Under the pieces are notes generated by a model, which was given only the letters and a program-made list of their open reading frames with translations, was not told the origin of the DNA and ran no database searches. The translations under genes were made by a program, and so were the position numbers. A DNA stretch of 64,000 nucleotides, taken from positions 26,739,679 to 26,803,678 of the forward strand of contig CATIUR010000005.1 of the NCBI GenBank assembly GCA_949592205.1, in the 5' to 3' direction. Shown piece after piece: positions 1 to 10,863 of this stretch; within the stretch, counting starts at the first letter, position 1, and each line of letters opens with the position of its first letter. This DNA comes from Helichrysum umbraculigerum. Taxonomy: Eukaryota > Streptophyta > Magnoliopsida > Asterales > Asteraceae.

Positions 1-580
1 CAAAAAGAACCAATCTTCATGGGAGCCGTTGCTAAAAGAGTGAACATTTACTGTAAGTTCAGCACCTTTCAATAGTTGTCATGCTTTCACAATTGTCGAG
101 GTACAAGAATTTCGAATCAAAAATTCAGATTTTTTAGAAACCAGTTTACGCATAGAGTCTAGACTTTTACTCTTTTAGCTTAGCATTTTTGCAGACACTG
201 GTCAAAATGGCAATCTTCAGTCATTCGAACTTTCTATTTTAAACACTTGTCAAACTGTCGTTGCTAGAAATTCCAAAAATTGGTCATCATTTACTAATTT
301 CGGTTACTCTCGGTTGATAGAGAAAGCTTTTTGGTAGCATACTTTGGGGGTTCACTGGATGGGGCACTCGATGTCAAAATTTGGTTACACCTGTACATGG
401 TATGTATTCTTACATTAACAAATTCTTATTATCACATGGATTTTTTTGACATTGTATGTATTCATGCAAAAAATTAACCTGAAAGTTATTACCTAATTTA
501 CTGTAACCCAACATAACCCATTTTTGGTTAATGGGTTGAAATTCCCACCTCTTCGGTTGGTAATGGGGTTGACTTTCATT
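1..580. other. Intergenic, no recognisable feature
   Basis: AT-rich sequence with no ORF of convincing composition and no repeat ends that I could identify. It ends at the 5-bp target duplication of the solo LTR that follows. Confidence 0.5.
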
Positions 581-585
581 CCTTT

Positions 586-2652
586 TATAACACCCCATAT
601 TTTCAAACAACTATTATTTATATTTATAACATAGGAAGCGCAAGTCCCATCATAAAATTTCATAAACATTATAGACTAATTACATATGTAAAGTGTTAAA
701 TTTTCAAAAGACAACATTTTAAGATTTAAGTTATTACAAAACATATACGAGGGACTGGGTGTTATATAAAAATCCATAACCATAACATTGAATTAGCAAA
801 ACATCAGAGTAATATGTAGTAGTAGTCAAACATCCCATCCAGTCCACATGCCCAATCCATAATCTAACCATAATCTGCAAAATGTTAAACATGGTGGGAT
901 TAGCTCACAGCTAAGTGAATGGAACTGTATCCGACAGTTCAATCCAGAAATAACAAATCTTACAACAAATAAACATAATCACACAACAATCAAAGAGGAC
1001 CGACGGTTCTTGAGTAAGCCTTCACAAGAACACCTTAAACCACTGGTATGCCATCACAGTGATTAACCGATAGTTTGAAGCTATCTTCACTGACTAGGGT
1101 TCATCCATCAATGATATGTATCGGGAACCTCGCCAGCCAAACAATAGCAACAAACCCAACTAGTGTTGACCTCTGAATAATCCACATAGTTACATAATGC
1201 ATAATAGTCATGCCATCATGGAATATAAACAACCAATCAAAATAACAATAACCCAAATGACTAAACAGTCAATAGCTAATAACAGTATATATTCACCCAT
1301 TGTAACCACATCTGTTACAACTGGGTTGAACCGAAGTTTACAGTTTCCACTCACCAAAATTCCCAGTCTCTGAACTCAGTTGTCTTATATCACTGAGTTT
1401 CCTTATGCTTATCTGAGAACACAACCAAAACCCCAAATTAGTATTCCATTTTAACAATAATTATAATCTATCCAAGTGTATAATGTCAAATAAGAACACA
1501 TAACATACTTCCAATACTATTTAAATATCACAATTGTATAAATCACAAGTTATCAAATTCGTCAAGTTAAAATGTGTGAACGCGATCCGGGAACCCAGGT
1601 TGGGATCGCGTTCAACAGTTTAAAATCATGTTGTTACCATTTTACGCTAGGCAACGCGATCCGAAAAATGAGACGGGATCGCGTTCACAAGTACAAACTT
1701 TAACTGTGACAAATTATAACTACAGAACGCGATCCAGGAAAAGAACTGAGATCGCGTTCATATGACCAAAACTCGACTGCACCAATTTATAACTAAGGAA
1801 CGCGATCCGGATAAATGGTTGGGATCGCGTTTGATAGTTTAAAAATGAACAACACTTCATTGCACCAGCTCAACCCTATTCAAACCTAAATAACACAAAA
1901 ACTCAGATTCAATACTCAATCAAATGCATTAATTTAACACCAATATCAACTACAAACATCATATAACTCATACAACCTCAAATAACACTTCTATTCACTA
2001 ATACCCATGTATTTCATAAACCCTAACCATATTACCCAATTTAAGCTTGAAGAACATTAAGTAATAAGACTTATTAACAACTTATAATCATTAACTAACA
2101 CTAAACAACAACAACAATCATCATATATCACTTATTCAAGTATTCAATTTTTATGTTTTACTCACTTTTATAAAAATCATTGCATGAACATAATAAGCAC
2201 AAAATACTTACACTTACTTGAAGAACAAAGTGATAATGATGGTGATAAGATGTATGAACTAAAATCACAGCTTCAATTGTTGATTTAAATTTGTTCTTTC
2301 ACTTAATTTCTCAATTTTGGGGTGTTAGTTGAAGGGAAGAAGAACATGTAGAGAGTTGGTAGAAAATAAAAACATGGGTCGGTCATCCCTACCAATTTCT
2401 ATTTAAGTCAACTAAAAATTATACCCCTTCTAAATCTATTGTCTGGAACCTAAAAATATTCGCGAGACCAAATATTTTATTTTACCGTCAACGTCATTAA
2501 TTTAAAACAAGTACTGTTTTATTAGTCACAATAAATCCTGGAATTCTTTAACCTATTTATTTTCAAATAAACCAATTAAAATTATTTCCAATAATCATTT
2601 TAAAACTTAATAAAATACCATTTATTTCTAGGCCCAAAAATATGATGTTACA
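586..2652 (-). mobile_element. Solo LTR, Tekay-like Ty3/gypsy family
   Basis: A 2067-bp LTR in minus orientation. Read on the minus strand it begins TGTAACATCATA and ends GGGGTGTTATA. It is flanked by a perfect 5-bp target duplication, CCTTT at 581-585 and 2653-2657, with no internal region, so it is a solo LTR left by LTR-LTR recombination. It aligns by eye along its length with the LTR at 55174-57230 (same start, the shared TTTATTGTGACTAATAA block, and the CTCAGTGATATAAGAC block), though clearly diverged. Gypsy/Tekay assignment rests on LTR style and on the related element at 19714-28101, which has an iMet primer site. Boundaries are secure; lineage is inference. Confidence 0.9.
1578..1832 (-). 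repeat. Hairpin array, GAACGCGATCC / GGATCGCGTTC, 4 units
   Basis: Four inverted-repeat units about 73 bp apart (near 1578-1613, 1652-1686, 1725-1759 and 1798-1832) inside the solo LTR. Each is an 8-11 bp arm, GAACGCGATCC or a close variant, a variable spacer of roughly 12-14 nt, and the complementary arm GGATCGCGTTC. The spacers differ between units while the arms are kept. In LTR coordinates the array lies about 0.82-1.07 kb from the LTR start. The same arms occur inside the element at 19714-28101. Confidence 0.9.
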
Positions 2653-2736
2653 CCTTTGACCCGTTACTTTTTTTATAAAATTTTTGATTCCACCCATTTG
2701 ACCCGTCACCTCTTTTCTGCCACAACTGTTTCTCTA

Positions 2737-2932
2737 TACTTTGTTCTAAAAGTATTGTAAATGGTGATCAAGGATACATCAAATGGTGCTAGCATGATTG
2801 TTGTTTTACACATTTGTGGCATAGAATGTGGTCTTACTTTGTTCTAAAAGTATTGTAAATGGTGATCAAGGATACATCAAATGGTGCTAGCATGATTGTT
2901 GTTTTACACATTTGTGGCATAGAATGTGGTCT
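2737..2932. repeat. Perfect tandem duplication, 2 x 98 bp
   Basis: The 98-bp unit at 2737-2834 is repeated base for base at 2835-2932, starting with TACTTTGTTCTAAAAG. The sequence after the second copy continues as if it were the original context. No difference between copies was seen, so the duplication is recent. Confidence 0.9.
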
Positions 2933-3205
2933 TACTTTGCTGGGACTGTGGGTGGAACCATTGGTGTGGATGCCGATTATTACTACAAGTGGTGTGATGT
3001 CATGACTGATTTGATTACATGTGTCATAAATCTCTTTAGGAGTTACGAGCATGTTGGTTATGATGAAAAAATTTAGAAAAAGCTTAATCTCCATATTATT
3101 AAACTGCATAGATCAACCAAACCAAGGCCAAAGGTTCGTTGCATCATGTTACATAAGCAAAGGTATACTGCTAATGTTCTCTATATAATTGAATATTTGT
3201 GAGGT
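2835..3205 (+). pseudogene. Possible degraded gene fragment, family not recognised
   Basis: After the tandem duplication one frame reads through about 50 codons with protein-like composition (including YYYKWCDVMTDL and FRSYEHVGYDEK), hits a TAG near 3076, then continues in frame for about 35 codons before another stop. Base composition is less AT-rich than the flanks. I do not recognise the family. It could be a relic exon of a host gene or of a transposase. The tandem duplication covers the upstream part of the fragment. Confidence 0.3.
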
Positions 3206-4049
3206 GGCAATATCGACCTGCTTACTTGGAATTGGTTGACTCCGTTTGATTTATATCTTCAGCGGGTTAAAAATGAGTAAAACAAGTTGAAATCTATTTA
3301 AAACTTCTATATTTGTATAATAAAAAAATAGAAAAAGTGTTGACAATTCGAACCTACTGGCCCGTTTGGTTGCTAAAAGTCCCCATTTTGTCCAGCTAGC
3401 TAGACCCGCTCGACCAGCTCTTTGAAAAATAAAAAGGATGGTCCAGAAGCCAATTCTTTGATTGGAAAATTGCTCTTAACTAATATGGTTGTTGTTGTCA
3501 GCTTAAAGATGGTAATTTTTTATGAAGGCATATGGAAACAGGAAGATACATAAGTGGTTACCACATGTACCTTGTATGTGCTATGTTTAATATTAAACTA
3601 CTACTATATATACCCATGAGCGTTGTCACTTCAGGAGTTCATTGGCGTATATGTTCTATACAAGAATTAAACAAATTAGCCGGAAATTCTTAGTAACAAA
3701 GTAAACTAGAAATTTCACTTTCTCTAAATTATAATTCTGAACGGCTTATTTAATGTAATTTTCTCCGATTTTGTAGCACGTGAATTAATGGTTCAAAAGA
3801 TTGTTTAATTGCACGATCCTTGTGTGACTATCTTTGTAAGAAATTTCTGATAAATTTTGCTGGATAAAGGTGTTTCATCTGATTACTAAGCATGGTACAT
3901 GCTGGTGATCTATACAAAGACTACAACTCTTAAATGGTGTTAATATAGTTGGGCTTTTAATCCCATGTAATGTCTTTAATTATTGGATCACTCAAATAGT
4001 CGTTGCGTTCTACTTCAATTTGATTATAATAAAGGTTTAACGATTTATT
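3206..4049. other. Intergenic, no recognisable feature
   Basis: AT-rich sequence with no convincing ORF. Short GGGTTAAAA / GACCCG-type motifs near 3250-3420 resemble decayed hAT MITE ends seen elsewhere in the window, but no termini can be defined. Confidence 0.4.
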
Positions 4050-4290
4050 ATCTTTGATGAACGCCAAATTGTACTACATTATAGTACTAATTATCCCTTG
4101 TTCAGATGAAATCTTTTACATTTTATGTGAGTTCGATACTTAATTCGTTCATATTTGCATATAGGAGTTTATTGGAGCTTGAATTGAAAAAGAAGGAGAA
4201 AGCGAGCTAGTATTGAAGAAAAGAAGCTAAAATGGTTGAAGTTTGAAGAATAAAAGTCGAGTGGCTGAAAAAGTATAATTTTCAATCCAT

Positions 4291-4985
4291 ACGGCGGATG
4301 GATTAATCCATCCGGCTAGGGGTGTCAAAAAAACCCGACCCGAATAGGTAACCCGAAACCCGACCCGACTCAACCCGAATTCCAAGCTTATTTGGCCACC
4401 CAAATAACCCGAATAACCCGCTTCTTATTTGAGTCGGGTTTCGGATAAAATTTTTTCAATTCGGGTAACCCGAATAACCCGAATAACCCAAATAAGCTAA
4501 TAAATTATTTATTTTAAAAAATATAATTATATATATAAGTTATTTATGGTTTATACATATATAATATACATATATAAGTAATTCATTATGATTTATACAA
4601 GCTATTACTGTCATTTTGTAAAGTTTAAGTTTATTTAAAATACGAAAATTTGAAATATCATCTTATTTGAGTTAAATGAATAACCCAAATAACCCGAATA
4701 GGTAACCCGAATAACCCGACCTTATTTGAATTGAGTTTCGGGTTAGATTATAAACTTCGAAACCCGAATAACCCGACCCGAATAACCCGAACCCGATTAA
4801 CTCACCCGATTGACACCCCTACATCCGGCGGATGGATTAATCCATCCGGCGTATGGATTAATCCATCCGGCGTATGGATTAATCCATCCGGCGTATGGAA
4901 TGCTGGGCTGGATCAGACGCGGGCTTCAGAACCTGGGCTTTAGCATCCATACGGCGGATGGATTATTCCATCCGGCGTATGGATC
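4291..4985. repeat. Palindrome array CCATCCGGCGTATGG, split by the MITE
   Basis: Repeated units built from GGATTAATCCATCC and CGGCGTATGG or CCATACGGCGG form long palindromes, with an ATTAAT centre and CCATACG/CGTATGG at the outside. Units lie at 4294-4316, 4822-4897 and 4948-4984. The hAT MITE at 4317-4821 interrupts the first. In native LTR coordinates the array is about 0.24-0.43 kb from the LTR start. Confidence 0.85.
4317..4821. mobile_element. hAT-type MITE, 505 bp
   Basis: Terminal inverted repeats TAGGGGTGTCAA and TTGACACCCCTA are flanked by a perfect 8-bp duplication CATCCGGC (4309-4316 and 4822-4829), the size expected for hAT elements. The interior has two blocks of AACCCGAATAACCCG-like repeats in inverted arrangement and no coding capacity. 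It inserted inside the palindrome array of the solo LTR. Confidence 0.92.
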
Positions 4986-6172
4986 GTTTCGGCAGAAACC
5001 CTAAATAGCCTCATTTTGCTTCATTTTGAGGGTGATCACTTCATTTTTCTTCACAGTCGATTTTGAACCCTAAAAACCTTAATTCTGGAGCATTTTGGGA
5101 GAAAGGAATCAAGAAGAATTGAAGATTATCAATTGCTCATTCATTTTCTTCGGTTTCTCGGTTTGAATACGTTTCTTTCTTTCATTTGATTATGAATTCG
5201 GTTTCGTTTTCGTTTCTGATTTTCTGTAATAATATGATTGGCTAAGTTTTTATTACATTTGTTTAGATGATAATACTCAGATGATGATTTGATTATTGAA
5301 TTGCGGATTTATATTGGATTTTATGAATGTTTATATGTTTACTTGATGATCCATGTTTAATTATAGATTGTTGATGATTACCCAACGTGGTTATTTATTG
5401 ATTTAAGATTGATTTCTCTATTGATGAATAATTATTGATGATTATTGGTTTTAATTGATAATTATTACTAGACATATTGAGTTTGATAGGTTGGGATAAA
5501 TAATTATTAAAAATCATTAATGAATGTGATAACTATTAATTAGTTATAAACTTTGTTGATTCAAGTTGCAAAAGTAAATCATATAAACGGTGTAGGTTTA
5601 ACTTATAACACAGTTTGGTGGATAACGTTAAATTGAACTGTTAACGTGTTGAAAACAATTTTATATCTTTCTTAATTATGTTTAATCAATTAATCTTGTA
5701 AGGATAATTGGTAATATTTGTCATATCACAATAAAATCCATATTTTAGCAATTCAATAAAGTGATAATTGGATTCTGAGGAAAGTAATCTAAGCAAATGT
5801 ATTTCTTATATCATTTGAATTAAATAATTTTATTTGAGTACTTGTTATTTAATTATTTTCTTTTTAATTTTCATTTAATAATTCATTTTTCATAATTGTC
5901 AGTCAATTGTTCGAACGGAACTAAAACGTTCCCCAATTTTTATCTGTTTTAATTATTTGTATCAATTTCCATTTTATTTGAATTAACATCCGTTCCCTGT
6001 GTTCGATCCGGACTTATCATACTATACTATTATACGATCAGGTATTCTTGTCTGAGTTGTGTACTAGCAAGTAAAGTAATTTCCATATTAAAACTAAAGC
6101 CCCGTTTACACGACATCAATCTTCGTTATTGATTTACTCTGATAGTACTATGAACAAAATACAATAATCTCG

Positions 6173-6199
6173 CCCGCAATTTTGCGGGTTATGATCTAG
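6173..6199 (+). mobile_element. Helitron-like 3' terminus
   Basis: A hairpin CCCGCAA-TT-TTGCGGG is followed 7 nt later by CTAG with a T after it, the standard 3' end of plant Helitrons (hairpin then CTRR, insertion before T). I could not find the matching TC 5' end upstream. It may lie beyond the solo LTR at 4055-6118, which would then have inserted into the Helitron. Confidence 0.45.
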
Positions 6200-6394
6200 T
6201 ATAAGTATAAAATATATGTATATGAATGAAATCTTAAATCTTTTGATGGAAAATACTAAAAATACTTTCAAAATATATAAACAATGCTCATTTGACATAT
6301 CTTTCACGTAATAAAGTAAATTATTACAATTATATTACTAAAATTAAACAAAATAAGTAATATAAATCTTAAAATTATATATATAAAAATCTAC

Positions 6395-6573
6395 TTTTCG
6401 GATATCTGGATATCATTACCCAACTTTTTGAAAATCGCTACCCAATACCCATGCCCAAAACTTAGGATACCCGCATTTCGGATACCCAAAAATTCGGATA
6501 TCCAAATATTTGGATAATTTCGGATCGGATACCTTGGTATCGGATTCGGATATGGATATTTTGAACACCCCTA
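6395..6573. repeat. Degenerate GGATATCC-rich repeat, transposon relic
   Basis: Repeated short words (CGGATAT, GGATATCC, GGATACC) end in TTTTGAACACCCCTAA, which looks like a hAT MITE end. A similar block of ATATCC repeats at 7087-7221 ends TGTCATCCCTA. No target duplication could be matched, so these may be ends of different decayed copies. Confidence 0.35.
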
Positions 6574-6637
6574 ACAGATATGATCATAATAATAACACTA
6601 GACTATCATAAATGCTACTAACCGCTTATATTTAATA

Positions 6638-6893
6638 CTCCATCCGTCCCAAATTAAGTGTCCTGTATCAGATTTGGAAGTCTTTCTTTTTCAACTTTGA
6701 CCTTAAATATTTTTGTTTGTGTTATATATTACCTTATGAAAATTATACCAATGAAAATATATTTAAAATCCAATCCATACATATATTTTGCATCAAGTAT
6801 TATATAACACAAACAAAAATATTTTTAAGGTTAAAGTTGGAAAAGGAAGACTCAAAAAGTCAAAATAGAACACTTAATTTGAGACGAAGGGAG
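6638..6893. mobile_element. Stowaway MITE (Tc1/mariner), 256 bp
   Basis: Ends CTCCATCCGTCCC and GAGACGAAGGGAG are the classical Stowaway inverted repeats with a few changes, bounded by TA (6636-6637 and 6894-6895). The interior has complementary arms but no coding sequence. Confidence 0.85.
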
Positions 6894-7310
6894 TATAACT
6901 TAAGAGTTAAATTTGAATTTTAGATAATTACAATCAACCAAATATTAATGTTAAAAGTATATTGTATTAGATAACGTTGTATTATAAATAACTTTTTCAT
7001 TATCAATTAGTCATTTCAAAACTAAACTAAGACTTAAAATATTCTAATAGTTTTATAAAATATATTTAAAAAGTCTTTTCATGTGGTAAATGGATATATC
7101 CGTGGATGATACATATTGATATCAACATCCATATCCATATCCGTTTATTTCATCTATATCCACCATTGGTGGATCGAATCGGATGGATATCGCTGAATCT
7201 ACTAATGATTGTCATCCCTAGGCGTAAGCAAACAACATATTAAAAATGAAAAATATACATTGAGTATCTTTGGTCAAAACCAATAAATAAGTATTTCATC
7301 TAAAAGCTTA
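6894..7310. other. Intergenic with ATATCC repeat block
   Basis: AT-rich, with the ATATCC-rich block at 7087-7221 described with the repeat at 6395-6573. No gene seen. Confidence 0.4.
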
Positions 7311-7665
7311 GGGTGTGTTTAGTTGTGGAAAAAATGGGGTGTTTTCTAGAAAATTTTTCCAAGAAAAGTGGAAAACGCGTTCAAAATGAATTTTTCTGAG
7401 AAAATTTTCCAAGAAAATGGAAAATCCACTTTTTCAAAATATAACTTGGAGGTGGAAAACACCTCCCTCACACTTTTCCAAATTTTCATTTATACAATTC
7501 TCCCACACTTTTCCAAAATTTCCAAGATATAACTAATTTTTCAAAATCCATTTTTCCAACATTTGAACGCGTTTTCTAATTTTTCAACACTTTTCTGGAG
7601 AATGATTTTCTATAGAAAATTGGAAAAGGAAAATTGTGGAAAATTTTCCACAACTAAACACACCC
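7311..7665. mobile_element. Tourist-like MITE (PIF/Harbinger), 355 bp
   Basis: Terminal inverted repeats GGGTGTGTTTAGTTGTGGAA and its complement, flanked by the 3-bp duplication TTA (7308-7310 and 7666-7668) typical of PIF/Harbinger. The interior is made of inverted TTTTCCA/TGGAAAA words. A relative lies at 62363-62749. Confidence 0.85.
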
Positions 7666-7668
7666 TTA

Positions 7669-8277
7669 GCTTTTTTAAAAAAAATAAAAAATTGACACTA
7701 AATAAGCTCTGTACCAAACATTTCCACAAAATTAGTTTCAAATATCATATTACGCATTTAGGTAGAAACAAGTCATATTTTTTTTATCATCAACAAACAT
7801 TCAACTTCCATTACACAGAACTCAAATTTTTATTTGTATAGAGTAATTGAGAGATATGTCATAAGCATGTATGGGTGAGTTTGGTTTGGACGTCAATTTG
7901 TTAGGTCACTTATATGTCGTGCCACTTCTCTCATAAGTCCCATCAATTGTCCTTAAAATTTTAATTAAGGCGCCACGAATTTGCGGGCTCCATTAATTTT
8001 CCTTAAATACGGAGTAGTTAGGATGTGATATTCTTAAATGTGTGGTTCTTAAATGTGGGGTGATAATTTCACCTCTGTTTTTTATAAATCCATCATTAAC
8101 ATGCATTATTTAATTGTACATTACAACCCTGTAATGCATGTCCATGATGAATCTATCAAAATTATTAGTGGAAATATCATCTCCCTTCTTAAATTCGTAG
8201 GTTATTATATAGTTTAAATAAATTTATAAGAAAATGACAACTCGGTTTATTTAAACACAAGTATATAGAATCAATCA
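7669..8277. other. Intergenic, no recognisable feature
   Basis: AT-rich sequence upstream of the carboxylesterase. No ORF with convincing codon content. Confidence 0.4.
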
Positions 8278-8597
8278 TCTCTACTATGTATAAATCATCT
8301 CTCTCATTATCTTATAAATTGTACTTAACAATGTCTAATGTCTAAATTACCCTTACCATATTAATTATAGAAACCCATTAATACCAATTGTTTGACCATG
8401 AACTAAAAGAACTCGACAAAAATAAAACGTACATATAAAATTTATATTAACTAATATTTATTTTCAATCATACGAACTTAAATATTACCTGCAGTTCTTT
8501 TTATCAATTATCAAGAATCGAAAACTTAATCAAATATCACAAATAAAATTTGTATTGACATCACCCGCTATTTTGCGCCGGTAAGTTGCTACTTCTA
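8278..8597 (+). mobile_element. Candidate small non-autonomous Helitron
   Basis: The left end A|TCTCTACTATGTATAA resembles plant Helitron 5' ends. The right end has an imperfect hairpin CCCGCTATTTTGCGCCGG followed by TTGCTACTT, which could be a mutated CTAGT end. If real, it abuts the TATA box of the carboxylesterase gene and forms its proximal promoter. The 3' end is imperfect, so confidence is low. Confidence 0.35.
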
Positions 8598-8603
8598 TAT
8601 AAT
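8595..8603 (+). promoter_or_regulatory. Probable TATA box of the carboxylesterase gene
   Basis: CTATATAAT lies about 80 bp upstream of the chosen ATG at 8683. Transcription would start near 8625-8635, which makes the upstream in-frame ATG at 8620 an unlikely start. Confidence 0.55.
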
Positions 8604-8682
8604 GTGGTAGCTAGGCATCATGATCATTATTAGAAAAAATAAAAACACCTACCAATTTTTAACTCTCAAGACACACACAAAT

Positions 8683-9576
8683 ATGGATCCCACCAATAAC
8701 GATGAAATAGCTCATGAATTCGCTCCATTTTTCCGAGTTTACAAAAGCAACCGAGTCGAAAAACTCACCGGCACTCCTTTCATCGCTCCATCCACCGATC
8801 CCACCACCGGCGTTCTCTCCAAAGACGTCATCGTTTCACCCAACCCCAAAATCTCCGCTCGTCTCTACCGCCCCAGCACCGCCACCACCGGAAAACTCCC
8901 ACTCTTAATCTACATTCACGGCGGCGCGTTCTCAATCGAATCCGCATTCTCGACTCTCTACCACACCCATCTCAACGCCCTCACCGCCGCCGCCGAGGTC
9001 ATCTCCGTCTCCGTCGAGTACCGTCTCGCCCCGGAGGATCCAATTCCGGCATGCTACGAAGATTGTTGGGAAACCTTAAAGTGGGTCGAAAAGGAAAGTG
9101 ACTCGTGGATAAAAGAATATGCTGATTTGAACCGGGTTTATGTAGCGGGTGATAGTGCTGGAGCTAATATTGCACATAACATAGCGGTTCGAGCCGGAGT
9201 TGAAGGAGTCGGACCGGGTTTGAAGATTGTTAGTATGGTTTTGGTTCATCCGTATTTTGAGTTTAGTGACCCGGGGAAAATGTGGATGTATATGTGTCCC
9301 GATTCAAGTGGGGTTAATGATCCTAGAATTAACCCGGCGGCTGAACCGGGTTTATTGGAAAAAATCGTGTGTGAGAAGGTGCATATATGTGTAGCTGGGG
9401 ATGATTGGCTTAAAGGAAGGGGTGTGAGTTACTATGAATTGTTGAAGAAGAGCGAGTGGAGTGGTGACGTGGATATTTTCGAGACTGAAGGAGAAAATCA
9501 CGTGTTTCATTTGTTTAAGCCTGATTGTGAAGCTGCAAACAGATTTATCTTGTTGTTAGCATCTTTTTTTAAGTAA
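8683..9576 (+). CDS. Class-I carboxylesterase, alpha/beta-hydrolase (CXE / 2-hydroxyisoflavanone dehydratase-like)
   Basis: An intronless 297-residue protein of the plant CXE (GID1/HSL-related) alpha/beta-hydrolase family. These soluble enzymes hydrolyse small carboxyl esters; relatives include 2-hydroxyisoflavanone dehydratases and tuliposide-converting enzymes, so the substrate cannot be told. Visible motifs: oxyanion-hole HGG at residues 79-81 (YIHGGAF), the nucleophile elbow GDSAG at 156-160 with Ser158, Asp241 in AGDDWLKGRG, and His273 in GENHVFHL, giving an intact triad. GID1 lacks the catalytic His, so this is an enzyme rather than a gibberellin receptor. A loop before the PGKMWMYMCP segment (after residue 196) looks about 15 residues shorter than usual, which accounts for the sub-typical length (usual about 310-330). 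An in-frame ATG at 8620 would add 21 residues of poor quality and sits at the predicted transcription start; the MDPTNN start is preferred. The 5' half is unusually GC-rich for the window, as is common in this family. Confidence 0.92.
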   Translation: MDPTNNDEIAHEFAPFFRVYKSNRVEKLTGTPFIAPSTDPTTGVLSKDVIVSPNPKISARLYRPSTATTGKLPLLIYIHGGAFSIESAFSTLYHTHLNALTAAAEVISVSVEYRLAPEDPIPACYEDCWETLKWVEKESDSWIKEYADLNRVYVAGDSAGANIAHNIAVRAGVEGVGPGLKIVSMVLVHPYFEFSDPGKMWMYMCPDSSGVNDPRINPAAEPGLLEKIVCEKVHICVAGDDWLKGRGVSYYELLKKSEWSGDVDIFETEGENHVFHLFKPDCEAANRFILLLASFFK

Positions 9577-10361
9577 AGTGATGTTATTTTTTATTTTAAA
9601 TGAAGTCGTGTAAGTGTCGTAGTCTAATTAATTGTGAGATTCCTCTGGTTTATGATCGCATTCAAGCGGGTTAAAAAATGTCTACCTAGGTTAAACAAGT
9701 CTGACATGGATCATGAGGTGAAAACGAATGCGTTGACTATCATGCATATATAAAAGTTATCTAATATTAGTTTGACTATGATAGATCATTGCGATTCAGT
9801 CGAGTTTGTTATGTCTCATGCCTAATAATCTTCGTGCAAAACTGCAAATGGGAATTAAGATGAGTATATATGTGCGATCTTTTGAGATTATCAGAAGACA
9901 AAATATTTTCTATCAACTACCTACATGTCAACATGTGTACATTCATTACGAGAGTAATACATAGGTTTGCCATGGTGACTTTTGAACATTGAATGCTCGC
10001 GTACAATGGGGTGGAGCTACTTTTAAGCTACAGGTATAGATAGTTCGGGATGTGAGAAATTTTTTCAAGGGCAAATTTTAGAATGTTCAAGGTTTCAATT
10101 TGAGATTTTTTCTTCTTGAAGTAATATACTAATATGTAACTAAAACAACTCAAACTTAAGTTAGCATGAATCCAACCAAATTAAAAAAACAATCGGTTTA
10201 ATTCGAATATCAACACGAAAAATCATGCCGATTGTTCATAAATTTAGAATTATTAATTAACTACTAACCTCATAGTTACTAGCAGGTATTTTTTATCACA
10301 AGTTCGTGTCTCTCAAAGTTTCGGACTTTAATACTTCTTTATTTGTGAACTATAATGCACT
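9577..10361. other. Intergenic, 3' flank of carboxylesterase
   Basis: AT-rich. No second gene or transposon termini recognised. It ends at the 9-bp target duplication of the MULE. Confidence 0.4.
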
Positions 10362-10370
10362 TTATTTATG

Positions 10371-10459
10371 GGGTTAATACACACAGAAGGGACTAAAGTA
10401 TCCTAAAATATTCGCCTGAGGCATTAAAGATAATTTTGTAACTTTTGCATGAACTAACT
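10371..10459 (+). repeat. MULE left terminal inverted repeat
   Basis: An 89-bp arm matching the complement of 30121-30209, with differences at only a handful of positions. Confidence 0.92.
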
Positions 10460-10599
10460 TGGAAAACCGGGTAACATTTTGGAATCAGCAGGTTGCACAG
10501 GTAAAGTGGGTAGGTGGCAGATGACATTGCGTTATTTAATGAGGTGGCTTTATATTAAAGTTGTTTTATATCACATTTTCATTTTTTTTCTCACTCTCT

Positions 10600-10735
10600 A
10601 CCAACACTCTCATCTTCTCTCTAATCTAACCACCACCGTCATCAACGCCCACCGATCACATTTATGGCCTGACCACCACCACCAATAACCACCACTGGTC
10701 GACCTTCACCACCACCACCACCACCACCAACCAGA
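10600..10735 (+). repeat. CCA/CAC-rich low-complexity stretch in the Pack-MULE
   Basis: Simple ACC/CAC repeats, densest at 10670-10735, next to a CT-rich stretch resembling a plant 5' leader. They may be part of a captured gene leader. Confidence 0.5.
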
Positions 10736-10863
10736 GGCTTGAACACCAAGACTTTATTTCGACGAAGATCTCGTTTCCGATGGTGGTGATTTTATTTTCC
10801 GGTAAGACTTTTAATTAGCGGTGGAGATCTCGTTTCTGGTAACGTAGGTGGCTATTTTCCGTT

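Larger units (their letters stand above)
4055..6118 (+). mobile_element. Solo LTR (probably Tat-like Ty3/gypsy), with nested hAT MITE
   Basis: The element starts TGATGAACGCC and ends ACGACATCA, and is flanked by a perfect 5-bp duplication ATCTT (4050-4054 and 6119-6123). Without the nested 505-bp MITE and its duplicated 8 bp it is about 1.55 kb. Near its 3' end is a GTGTTCGATCCGGACTTA motif of the kind common near the 3' end of plant Tat/Athila-type LTRs, which sets the + orientation. No internal domain, primer site or polypurine tract is present, so it is a solo LTR. Boundaries are strong; lineage is tentative. Confidence 0.8.

Noticed and set aside
4731..5004. Overlapping ORFs with repeated HPAYGLI / NPSGVWI units
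   Set aside because: They are translations of the palindrome array and MITE end, not proteins.
7311..7665. hAT assignment for the GGGTGTGTTTAG element
   Set aside because: No 8-bp direct duplication fits; TTA on both sides and the GGGTGTGTTTAG end fit PIF/Harbinger Tourist elements.
8620..8682. Longer start for the carboxylesterase
   Set aside because: The 21 extra residues are Lys/Thr/Asn-rich, do not resemble family N-termini, and the ATG is at or before the predicted transcription start.
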